Shown here: positions 12,185 to 22,446 of the stretch, piece after piece
How positions within the stretch are numbered: position 1 is the first letter of the stretch
Layout of the letters: every line of letters begins with the position of its first letter
NCBI GenBank assembly: GCA_910890315.1
Contig: CAJVGD010000019.1
Coordinates: 469,312-533,311 of the forward strand
DNA from: Serendipita indica DSM 11827
Lineage: Eukaryota > Basidiomycota > Agaricomycetes > Sebacinales > Serendipitaceae
Direction: 5' to 3'
Length of the DNA: 64,000 nt
Notes under the pieces: model-generated
Seen by the model: the letters and a program-made list of their open reading frames with translations, nothing else
Database searches by the model: none
What the model was told of the DNA's origin: nothing
Made by a program: the position numbers and the translations under genes

Positions 12185-13487
12185 ATGTATCAACAAGGAT
12201 ATGGCCAACCGATGCAGCAGCAAGGCTACGGAATGCAGCAGCAGCCGCAACAACAGCAATGGGTGCACATCGACCAGCATAACAATATTCTCAAGAACTT
12301 TGTAGGCGATTTCCACAGGTTAAGAATTCAAAATGTCTCATATTGTCCTCGATTCATGTAGCGCCTTGCCCACGAGCAAGTCGAAAGTCAACGACGGCAG
12401 ATGGAGGAGCAGGAGCGAGTCATTGCGTCACTTCGAGATCGTGTGAATAGGCTTGAAGGCGGTCCAGAGGATAATATCCGTCCCGGTGGACCAAAGGGCG
12501 GGTCTTCCGTCGATGATTTCTCTATCAAGGCAAGTTTCCAACGGTTTGGAGATGTACACTCTTATCATAGCTTTCTAGAATGCCGGCGCCAATCTCGAAA
12601 GGCTGATCAACCGATGGGCAGTCGACACTGTGCGAACTCCACCAGCTACGCTGAATGTCCTCCGAGACGCGGTTCTGAAAGATATCTTTGGGAATGCACC
12701 ACCTCCGGATGATACTGCTGCCACGCCTGCTGTTGTTCAGGCGCTTTTACGGCACGCAATGTCCGAGGCTGTCTCGGAGGGCATTGTCAACTGCCTCATT
12801 GTGACCAACTCATCTGAAGCTAATGTCCAACTGACACGAATTCATGAACACTTGTTTGCGCGTACGTATTGTCCGCTTGTATCATTAGCATGTACGCTTA
12901 CGCTCATTTATATAGGAGACGCAACCGTCGCGTCTGTATGGCGACGACAAACCTATTCAGCCGCCGTCGAGTCGTGTACTCCAGAGATGTCGATATTGAT
13001 CATGAAGGAAACGATACCAAATCTGACCAAACTGGTCTCGATAGATGGCAAGACTCCACCTCCGACCTGTACGCAGATTCTGGACAATGCATATGCGTTT
13101 TCGCGCATGCTGCACGGGTCCAAGTCGACTTCTGGCGGGACGACGGACGCATTTTATCGTGCATTCGTTCCGGAACTTGGCAGTGTACTGCATCCGAGGC
13201 AGATTGAGCTCATCAAGCGCTGCTTGAAGAGTGAGCGCGGGGAGCAGGATCGCGTCGGTGCATGTGTGTTCCCGGGCTTGGTGAAGATATCCAGGGGTCA
13301 AGCTGAAGGTGGGAAAGACGTAGAGGACACGCAAGTTGTGGTCAGGCGGGCGCAGGTACTTTGCCAGTGCGCACTTGGGTACCATAGCGAGCAGCAGCAA
13401 CACCAGCAGACGCCTTCACATGCATCGACTCCACCGTTGCAATATGCGCAATCGACGGGATCAAGTATGCCTTACCAACAGTATTGA
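12185..13487 (+). CDS. Glutamine-rich protein with coiled coil, unknown function
   Basis: I do not recognise a named family. The N-terminus is MYQQGYGQPMQQQGYG followed by a Q-rich run and WVHIDQHNN. Next comes a charged helix (RLAHEQVESQRRQMEEQERVIASLRDRVNRLEG) that should form a short coiled coil. After an intron a globular-looking part begins (NAGANLERLINRWAVDTVRTPPATLNVLRDAVLKDIFG) and continues to FPGLVKISRG. The C-terminus is again Q/S-rich and ends MPYQQY. Three short introns are visible. The pattern of disordered Q-rich ends around a folded core is common in RNA-granule or transcription proteins, but that is only analogy. Confidence 0.75.
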
Positions 13488-13767
13488 TGATTGGAGTCCG
13501 CCCATCTGGGCTGTTTGATGCGATACGACGGCGTACCGTGTGAATGTCTCTCGAGTTTACGTATGGACAGCGAACGATAATCAAACTTGGATTCTCTTCT
13601 TTCTTATGCTTCGGGAGTCAGAGGTACATATGCGTGCATGCCAGAGAATGATGGATTATGAACGAGAAATGTGTATGCGCGTGAAATGTAGAATGCTGGT
13701 GACGAACAACAAAGACGAGAGAAACACGAGTGGACGAGACTGGAGGGGTTCCCATGTGGAGTGGCAG

Positions 13768-15391
13768 TCATTGCGACGAATACGGAAGCCTCAAGGAATG
13801 CGGTGATGGACCCCTCGGACGATCAGTGACAATGGTGACTGGCTCTGAATACACGGGGCCTTTCTGGAGGGGTGCGAATCCTTTTGCTTCGAACCAGAGC
13901 TGAATAGTGTACTGTAAAGGGTATGCCGTCAGTATCAGGAAGAGAAGCGTCTGTTACGCAACGTACTTGGAGAGATAAGGAGGGGAAGCTAAATGAGGGC
14001 TTGAGATCCTTTCGGACGATAATTTCTGCATCAAAGTGCCGTTGATTGGCATTGCTCGTGGTGGAGGATATGCCGGACGACGACGAGGGCCAGCATGAAC
14101 CCTGGACGGCAACTTCTTCGTGCTCTCCGTCTGCTTGGAGTTTGTGCAGCTTGTGAACAGTATGTGGGTGACTACTCGACTCGATGAGCTGTGTGCGCGT
14201 GCTCTGGACGAGAGCGACTTTGATGGCGGATGCACCCAGAAAGTCGAGGAGCTGGGTGTCGTAGGACTCTAGTGTGACGTGGAGATGTATCACACAGTCA
14301 CGGGCGTATATTCGCTGCTGAGAGCCAGATTCATACGTGTCCGAGTGCCTTCTGTCGGCGGCCAGCTGCCGTGTGGGCTGGGAGACGGCGAGCTATATAA
14401 AGGGGGAAAGATGACGTGAGAATGAAGCCAGACTTACGGGATAAGGAACACGAGACGTACAGTGCATTCTAGCGAAGCTCTTCGAGCGCCAAAGAGCATT
14501 CCGTGGACAACGCGAGGCGGTCGAGAGTCCCACCCTTCTGGATCGAGCGAGGGACCAAGTATCGGGTGATGGTTCTGATACGCAGATTCTAGGAGCGGCG
14601 AAGGCCGCGGGGCTCGGGCTCGGGGGAGATAGACAAACGACGTCGTTAGCCTAGAATGGTCAGCATAATGTGACTCTAAAAGGGACCCACGCACGTATTA
14701 TCGACCCTGAGAGATCCTCTTTGGATAAGGACTTGAATCTTGTAGTCAATAAACGTCGAGTGGCCTTTGGGCGCAAACGTCGGTGGGAGTGGCACAGATA
14801 CCGGTCGACCATGGTTGTCGTTGACGACAATCTGAGTCGGTAGAGGTATCGAGAATGGCCATGAATACGACCCGGAGAGCTTGCCACTAAAGGCAGAGTG
14901 GCGTACACCCGGGTCGTGAGGATGGCCCATAGACGACGTCCACAGCGTCTGGGAGAGCTCTAGAAAGGGAGATTGGTCTGCTCCAACCGAGTAAACCTGG
15001 CCGCGAACCTGAAAGAAGTGATATCAGCGCTAAGAGGGGGAGCCGGCTGCAGCTAGCGACTGGGACGCACGAATACGACAATCCCATGAATTGTAGTCGC
15101 GTTTTCCGCAAGATCTAGGTCAACTGAACCCTCGACAATGTCGCGGTCAAAGTATAGCGGATGCGCTTTAGGTGGGCTGGCGTTACTTCTGACTCTGAGC
15201 GTGAGCCACGGAGCTGAGTGACCGTTTGTAGAGAGAGTAAATGCTTGTTCTACACGCTGTGGGGGGCTTGCCGGCCGCGAGGGAGACGCAGACGGCGTCG
15301 AGCGTCCAGAGCGGCTCTGACTCGTGCTCTTTGTCGCTGCGCGTCTTGTTGCAGGAGAATGTGCGAGCATTGTCGTCTCGTGGACGAGCAT
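13768..15391 (-). CDS. Arrestin-like protein
   Basis: The chain begins at the ATG at 15391 (MLVHETTMLAHSP), the first ATG in frame. A Ser/Pro-rich lead is followed by WLTLRVRS, HPLYFDRDIVEGSVDLDL and a beta-rich stretch (TIHGIVVFVRGQVYSVG; SGSYSWPFSIPLP; PPTFAPKGHSTFIDYKIQV), which together look like an arrestin N-terminal domain. The C-terminal exons carry VTLESYDTQLLDFLGASAIKVALVQST and YTIQLWFEAKGFAPLQKGPVYSEPVTIVTD, matching the last strands of an arrestin C domain. Such proteins in fungi act as adaptors for ubiquitination of membrane transporters, but no PPxY motif was checked throughout. It is divergent from NUP49 across a 317-bp gap. Confidence 0.68.
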
Positions 15392-15708
15392 CTTGCCTGA
15401 GGGAGAATCGACTCCCCGGACTATTTGAAGCGTTCTGGACACTGACTGCGGCGACTGCGAGCGGGAACGAGCTCAGGGTGTATCTAGGTCGGGTTCTGCA
15501 CCGATTTGGGCTGTTTATATAATTTCTGTACATTTATTCAGGTCGCCACATGCTTGCCCATGCGGTCCCTTCAGTGGGGTTCGGCACCTCGTTCATTTCG
15601 AATAACACCGACGAGTTTCCTTTTCTTATTTTTAACATTATTTTTATTTCGACCATCAGCGCCCGCCGGCGATCAACGCCATTGTTTTCAGCTTCTCTGT
15701 CCTAACCC
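15392..15708. promoter_or_regulatory. Shared 5' region between the arrestin-like gene and NUP49
   Basis: This 317-bp stretch lies between two divergent start codons. It contains pyrimidine-rich runs just upstream of the NUP49 ATG (about 15620-15705), typical of fungal 5' regions. No further gene is seen in it. Confidence 0.5.
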
Positions 15709-17343
15709 ATGTCAGGCCTATTTGGCAGGTACCCACAACTTTGCCCTCTATGTTTTCTACGTCTTTTCTGACAAGGTTTTATATTTTTCAGCTCGACGTT
15801 CGGCACGCAACAACAGCCGGCTGCTACGAATCCATTCGGACCTAAACCATCTGGGACACTTGGGTCGGCGCTTGCATCCAGCACAGCTCCTTCTCAGCCC
15901 TCTGGCTTCTCCTGGGGCACTTCCTCGACTGCCGCTCCCTCGACGCCGCTCCCAACATCCTCCCTCGGCGGCTCTGGTCTCTTTTCGTCCACCGCGACCG
16001 CAAAGCCTGGAGGATTTGGACTCTCCACGCTCGGGTCATCGACTGTTGCACCTTTGCAGCAACAACAGCCTCCTTTAGGTTCATCCACCCTGACTACCTC
16101 CGCGTGCGTCCTTGTGGCTTTAGTTCCGGCTCGCGTCTCTCATCACGCACATGTCTCTTTACATACAGCGCCCCCACGACCTTGCCAGTTCTCAACGGAG
16201 CCGCAAAATTCAATGATCTCCCACAACCCATCCAGGATCTTCTCAATGACACTGAGCACGTTTTAAACCTATTTCTGCATCGTTACGGCTCTAACCTCTT
16301 GATCAGATCGCTCATTCAAAGCGGCTTAAATGCTGCAAAGGACCTCAAGGGTCGAAAACTTGGCGACTCTATCCTCACCAACACGGAAAACTCGCGTCAA
16401 CTCTTTCATGTGCGTAAAACATTTTTGGGCTTCATTGTCTAGACCATGACCGCATTGCTTGAGCGGTTCCCTCATTTTCTCCATCCCGTCATCAGAGCCG
16501 TTCTATCCGGTGCTCCTCGTCATCTATTCTCCCGTATTCTCGCGATGCATAGTCGGCTTCACACACACGCGCGTGTGCGTACGCGCGCACACATACACAT
16601 GCGATGACCTCGCTCGTCTATTCTGTTCGTCCCGCTGCCCTCGTCTAACAAAACTCGCACGTGTAGGATCTGACCTCGAGTTCGAACACGCTTCAAGCCG
16701 ATGATCTCTTTGCAAAGAACCTCAGAAAAAAGGTGGACCAGGCCGTCCAAGATGTCGTCGTTTGCACGCACATTATCGATGGGTTCCGGGAAAGCGGAAT
16801 CCAGCATCCGAATCTCAAGACGAATGCACAATATCCTATAGAGTGCGTCCCAGTCATCGTCGACTTATCTAACCGGCGTTCTTTACCCGATTGTATGACT
16901 AATGGCCTCGGGCTCATTAGATTCTTTGTCCGTCTGACCGACGAAATGCAGGACCGGCTCACGCGCTACAAGTCGATTGTCGACGTATGTCCCGTTTCGA
17001 CATTCTTGCCGTAATCTCTGACAAATCATCTCGTAACAGCAACTCAACCGAAAGCTCGCATTTTCATTTCAGGCGCAGCAGACACCACAAGGTGTGTTTC
17101 TCGAGTCCCCTTGCCGTGACCAACGGCACGTTCAGGGCATCCCACTAGCTTCATCCCTGACATGATTCTCCCCTCGCAGCAATCACGACAACTCTACAGT
17201 CGCAGCACGCTTCCTTTATCGCGCTCGCGGCAAAAGTAGCAGAGATTGAAGGCTCGTTCGAGGACGTCAAGCTTCAATTTGCAACGCTCTACAAGGCTCG
17301 CACAGGGAGTGCCCTTGACCCTTTCGGCCGTACACCATCGTGA
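15709..17343 (+). CDS. NUP49: Nucleoporin NUP49/NUP58, FG-repeat channel protein
   Basis: Part of the central channel of the nuclear pore, where it pairs with Nsp1 and Nup57. The start MSGLFGSTFGTQQQ leads into an FG/GLFG-type Ser/Thr-rich region (NPFGPKPSGTLGS, SGFSWGTSS, GGFGLSTLGS) of about 130 residues. A coiled-coil part follows: KFNDLPQPIQDLL, ADDLFAKNLRKKVDQAVQDV, FFVRLTDEMQDRLTRYKSIVDQLNRKLAF and HASFIALAAKVAEIEGSFEDVKLQFATLYKAR, ending GRTPS. The FG region plus this helical pattern point to Nup49/58 over Nup57. One intron (16410-16666) is about five times longer than its neighbours and holds an alternating purine-pyrimidine tract. It ends 76 bp before the convergent methyltransferase gene. 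Confidence 0.82.
16560..16603. repeat. 44-bp perfect alternating purine-pyrimidine tract (Z-DNA-prone) in a NUP49 intron
   Basis: Every base alternates pyrimidine/purine, mixing CA, CG and TG steps (core GTGTGCGTACGCGCGCAC). The centre is also nearly self-complementary. It lies inside the longest intron of NUP49, upstream of its 3' splice site. Confidence 0.85.
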
Positions 17344-17419
17344 TCGCAGCACCGGACAAGTCGACAGTTATCTTTGGGTGATAACCTCTCTTCATTGTCA
17401 TAGACATATTCGAACCAAG

Positions 17420-19011
17420 CTAGTCACCGATAGCGCCATTGGCGCTACATAACATGAGCAGGATTTCAAACGTGTCGTCCACCTGACCACCGTAAAGGAG
17501 CTCCTTGTCATCCTGTGGACACACCCAGTCTAGTGTCTCTGGACGCCGATGGGCTACGAATAAGAATGAGAGTCCAGGCTCATCCCAGCCTACGCGCTGC
17601 CATTCGCTATAGATATCCGCATTTGGTCCATTTCGATCATTGGCTGTAGTTTGGGAGCGTGTGAGAATGGGCTGAAAATGAAACCAGGCGCCGAAAGCAC
17701 GCCAGAAGGGTGTCTCTCGCTCGATGCTGCGAACGCGGTCTGCATTATTAATGAGAAGCTGATGACGAGAAGGTAGTGGGGTTTGGAATAGGGTACTTAC
17801 AGGCTATCAGGATGGTGGCCTGCGGAGACGTACCCGGGAGAAAGTCCGGCGAGGTGATTTGGATGAGTGAACGCAGTAGTGGTGCAAGCAGGGTTGGAAA
17901 GTAGACCTGTAAAGAGCCAGACCCGAAGCCCCGAAGGATCAGTGACAGCGACGAAACGCATGCGCATGCCATGGGGTCGACGATCCATGTGGAGCACGGA
18001 ACACGTTTGTGAGCGCGCTAGAACAAGCTTGTTTTGAACCATGGGACCCACCAGGTCACTACACAGAATCGTCAACCGTGGACCATGCTCGCCGTCTCGT
18101 TCGACAAGGTACCGCGTACATAGTTCGGTCGATAGCATCCGGACGTGCTCCGCGTTCCCCCACGCGAGATCTCGGACTTGTATCGTGACATTGCCGGCAG
18201 AGTTTGATCCTCCTCGGTTATCCTCCCCCTGACCATCCGTTCCTCCCGGTCCGAACCCATTGTCATCGCCATCCCTGGCCATATCAAAGGCGATGCCGTG
18301 AATACCATCACGTTTCCACTGTTCCATCTGCAACGCCACGTTCTCTTTCAGGAGCACGCACACGTCTGGAAGATCCGTGAGGACGACCGCCGCCACCCCC
18401 TTGCTGGCATCCTGTACGAAGCGTAGAAGCGATTCTGCGGCCGCAAGCCCGACATAACCCATCCCGGCTCCGAGTTCGATGAGCACCACCTCGCGCGTGT
18501 CCACTTCCACCCGTTTCCTCAACCCACTCGTGTCTACATCCACCACCGCCGCCTTCTCGTCGCTTCTTGCGTGCCGATAGTAGTCCACGTTGGTACCCGG
18601 CAGCGTGAATCCCGGTGTCCACGGCGGATCATACTCGACGACCCTCATGCCGGATGGACCCTCATCTTTGCCTTGCCCACGCATGTCCAGGCGAGAATAT
18701 ACCGTATCCACACTGCCCGAAGCCAGATATCGTGTCAAGAGGTATGCTGCTTCCCTGTAGAATGCACACTTTAGGATTTTAGACTTGGTTCGACCATGCG
18801 CAGAGAAGAGCCGAGTCAAGGGAAGGAAGAAAGGATCATAACACGATCGATAAACTCACCATATGCGGCCGGGGATTCCCCAGCGAGAGATGCCGTCCCG
18901 TTGGCGCGACATAGCTGCAAACGTAAACAACACATCTTCGTCTTTATTCGTCGCATTAGAAGGCTCCAAATCACGAGATCCTTGAACGATGGGAGTGGGC
19001 TGGGCATCCAT
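17420..19011 (-). CDS. SAM-dependent methyltransferase, family 16 (METTL21-like protein-lysine methyltransferase)
   Basis: The start MDAQPTPIVQGS continues through AAMSRQRDGISRWGIPGRIW and, after an intron at about 18775-18855, EAAYLLTRYLAS. The SAM-binding motif is VVLIELGAGMGYVGLAAAESLL, followed by VVLTDLPDVCVLLKENV and VQVRDL/ DLAWGN, the post-I and motif II positions of Methyltransf_16 enzymes. Later exons carry CSDLVYFPTLLAPLLRSLIQITSP and end in FEILLMLCSANGAIGD. Family members methylate lysines on elongation factors or chaperones; the target here cannot be told. A Gly/Asp-rich insert near 18195-18270 is likely a disordered loop. The intron near 17750-17800 interrupts the C-terminal part. 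Confidence 0.78.
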
Positions 19012-19332
19012 CATGTGCAACGCTTGGAACGAAGTCGGGAATCAGTTTTACGGTGCCACACTTTACCATCTTCTGGACGGTTTCACCAGTAATAAAGAAG
19101 CCTATAAGTACATCTCTGAACATCGATGTTTAGGAATTCACCATGCGCACGACTTAAAACCTGCCGGCTGGAAAGTAATATAAACATGTTAAGGTAAGTT
19201 ATGTACCAGGAAATGAGAAGCTATATCTATGACCAAACGAGGGGAACGGTAAACGACCGCCGGCGTGAAGAGTCCGTGAAGATACGCCGAGACCCTTTGC
19301 GCGAAGCGTAGCTCCTGCAAACGCAAAGGTTC
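19012..19332. other. Intergenic stretch, no gene seen
   Basis: A 321-bp gap between the start of the methyltransferase gene and the end of the WSC-LysM gene, both on the minus strand. It should hold the promoter of the first and the 3' end of the second. No further coding signal was found. Confidence 0.5.
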
Positions 19333-21783
19333 TCAACATTTGTTAATAGTAACCGATGTACCCTGAGCGATAGAGTTGCAGTTGATGGTCGGATTGGACG
19401 CGAGGATGACCTGTGCGGTAACACCGACCAGAGTTCCAACATTGTCGCATGTAGTCGAGCCTTGAGTAACATACACGCTTGTGCACGAGGATGGGATGCA
19501 GACAGAGGTCGAGGCGCCTATTAAATTGTCAGTTCTGAGTCTGAATAGTGCATGGAAACTCACCGATACTGTTGCAATTGAGGCCGGCGTTTGCAGTTTG
19601 GATATCAGCGGCTTGAAGGCCATAGGCGAGAGCGATGGAAGCGCATGTATCTCCTGCGATTGATGTGTATTGTCTCACACAGGCTGGCTTGGATGGGCAG
19701 CTAGCACCGGTGGGGGTAGAACTTGGGCTTGTAGAAGTCGACGTTCCCGTTGGCGTTGTATACGTGGATGTCGACGTGGTTTGGCTGCTCTGGCTCGTCT
19801 GACTGGTGGAGCTTGTCGAGCTTGTCAAACTTGTCGAACTGGTAGAGCTTGTCTGACTGGTGGAACTTGCAGAGCTTGTCTGGCTGGTAGAAGTTGAAGA
19901 ACTTGTAGAACTCTGAGTCGTCTGGGTCGTCGAGCTAGTGGTCAAGATGTAGAGAGAAAGTCCGTTTGGACCACCGCAGATCTCTGCTGGATTCCCATTA
20001 CAGCTCATGGAGCATCGTCTATGACAGGTGAACATCGAAACCCAGCCACAGACCAAACTCACCCATCCTCAGCTTTTCCGGCCGCAATGCTGGAGCCACA
20101 ATAGCACTCGCCGCCGTACTCGGTACCAGCATATGTATATCCGTTGGTACCGCAGGCATCAAGGCAGCTCTCGACGGTCATTGCTGCTGGGCCCCCGCTG
20201 ACGGCCATGGCCACAGGGAGGGAGCGTTGGGCGACGGAGTCCACATAGCAGCCCTGACTTGTCCATTGACCATAACTTGGTACGACTGATGGCCCACTAG
20301 ACCCGCTTCGATAGATATTGATTGCATTTCCACCGCCGCAAATCTCAGTAGCATCACCTAATAGATTTAAGAAGGGTAGATAATAATATTAGAAGAGACA
20401 TACCATTGCAAGCCATATTACAAGCACCACTGGCGGCGACGGTCGCCGTGCCGAGGATGGTGTTTCCACACCAGCATTCACCACTACAGTGATGAGCTTT
20501 GAGATTACGCTTCATGTATCAACTTACCCATACTCGACACCAGCGTAAAGGAAGCCGGCTGCGCCACAAGCGGCCTCACACTTGCCAATGGTCATACTTG
20601 CGATACCCAGTGGGGTAGGAAGAGTCCTCTGACCCACACTGTCGGTATAGCAGTTGACATATGACCATGATGGATCGCCTCTGCCAAACGTGCCGGATTG
20701 ATAGAGCGTAAGCTGGAAAACGTAAGCTAGATAGGTGAGGACGGTAGAACGCTTACCCTGTTCCCACCACCGCATAAATGTGCTCCGTCTCCGGCACAAG
20801 GCTGCCTCGAATGAGCATTTCTCATATTCAATTGTCGAACTCACCATGTTACATCCAGTTTCATCCGCCAAGGTGCCCGAGTTGGTGTTGCCGCAGTCTG
20901 TAAACGAGTTAGTCCACACCACGATATCAGGTACAGTCACATACAGCACTCTTGAGCATATTCGAGCCCGGCGTAAGAGTACCCTTGAGCGGCGCAGGCG
21001 TCGATGCACTTCTGTGGCGTCAAAGAGCCAGTAAATCCCATACCCACAGGTACGGATCGAGACTCGATAGAATCCGTGTAGCATCCCTTGTATACATAGC
21101 CATTGTACGAAGAAAGCGGAGTCGCAACCGCGTTGGAAGACTTGTAAGTCGAAAGCTTGTAGCCTCCACCACAAACTTCGGACGAGTCTCCACTGCAGAG
21201 AAGATTGCAGTCTGTTGTAGTCGTAGCGCCGTTTTGCAAGGTATTGTCACAGTCTAGGCGGGTAAAGATTACTTCGACGTCCCTCCGACCAACAGAAACG
21301 ACTTACAGCACTCCTAATAATAAGGTGTCAGATGTCAAAACACAAGGATGGGAATAAACGCGACGCACCCTCGAATATTCGAGACCGGCGTAAACGTATC
21401 CATGCCCGTCGCAAAAGTTTACGCAGGACTCGACGGTCATAGAGTCTGACGTGAATGACATGGCATTAAGAGTACGTTGGGGACCATCGCTGTATGATGA
21501 ATATCAGCGTCAAGAGCCAAGCGATTATGATGGTGGACGAGAGACGGACGTTATACAGCCGTAATAGGACCAAGCGCTAGGGAGATTGGGTGCTCTTTTG
21601 ACCTTTCTCGAGATGTCGCGGTGTCGTGTGCTGCGCTTGTGCGCGCCGGAAGGCTAGAAGGGACGAAGTAAGCTCCTGTTGAGCGGAGAACCAAAAGGAG
21701 GGTGAGCTCACGAGTTCAAAGATTAGTGCATTTGCTGTAAGGACTGTAATGAGCAGCGTGCTGATCTGGAGGACGAGCACCAT
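19333..21783 (-). CDS. Secreted four-WSC, two-LysM wall protein
   Basis: The start MVLVLQISTLLITVLTANA is a clear signal peptide. After processing there are four WSC domains, each with the cysteine pattern of CYxD...ESC..aC...GY.YAG.EY..EC.CG...C...C.G...ICGG. Landmarks are YYGCYSDGPQRTL, YKGCYTDSIESRS, YVNCYTDSVGQRT and GCYVDSVAQRS (first to fourth). A long Ser/Thr linker (about 19725-19940) precedes two LysM domains: QYTSIAGDTCASIALAYGLQAADIQTAN and SVYVTQGSTTCDNVGTLVGVTAQVILASNP. WSC domains bind wall glucans, LysM binds chitin oligomers. The gene has many short introns that often fall inside WSC units. No transmembrane or GPI signal is seen at the end (VTINKC), so the product is probably released or held by binding. 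Confidence 0.85.
19725..19940 (-). repeat. Ser/Thr-coding low-complexity linker
   Basis: Short degenerate repeats code for alternating TSSTSSTSQTS-type residues between the WSC and LysM parts of the wall protein. The period is mostly 15-18 bp. It is expected to be O-glycosylated and stiff. Confidence 0.75.
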
Positions 21784-22189
21784 GGCTAAAGAACGGAGAT
21801 GGTCGGGTCGAAGATGCTGAGCAGCGCCGAGTCGGTGCCGAGATCTTAGTCGGGACTTCTTCTTTTTAAACAGTATTATTACTATATAGGCTACATATAC
21901 CAAATAAGAAACTGTGTAAACGAGATGGACGCGGTAGACGACCGCGGGCGTAGAGTCCATGATAGAGATAGTCCATGCAGAGATTCCCACCTCTGCATAA
22001 CGAGAATAGTCCCACAGCACAATGAATACTTGTCAACGGCAACAAGAGTTACGCCTTTCACAATTCAGTGTAGGGCCAGATGGTAAGACTGTCAAGGCCA
22101 CAAAGCCTTCAAATCGAGGCGGAAGATGAACAATTCAGATGCTTCCACAAGAGTTGCGGCTATAAAAAGTCAGCCCAATGTCCCTATAA

Positions 22190-22350
22190 GTTTGATTTGA
22201 AACGCACCCATGTTCGCGCAGTGGACGGCGGCTTCAGAGGCGGCAATAACAGACTCTTGAAGACCATAGGAAGTGGCATTGGACACACATGTGTCACCTT
22301 GACAAAATGAGGAGATTACACAGATTGGTGTGGTAAGGCAGACAAAGTTT
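22190..22350 (-). pseudogene. Decayed LysM fragment
   Basis: Between the two LysM genes, the minus strand reads CQGDTCVSNATSYGLQESVIAA and then HCANMG. This matches the core of a LysM domain (GDTC...YGL...I..A....C..MG) and is closer to the LysM of the WSC gene than to those of the deacetylase. There is no start, no signal peptide and no credible splice partner, so I read it as a relic of a lost or shuffled gene. It could instead be an extra 3' exon of the deacetylase. Confidence 0.55.
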
Positions 22351-22446
22351 GTGGGGGATAGAAACTGGAACATTGGATGACGAGAAGGATGCAGATGAAA
22401 TAGATTAGATGAAGCCGCAGCTGCGAGCGGAGTCAGTGGTCTCCGT

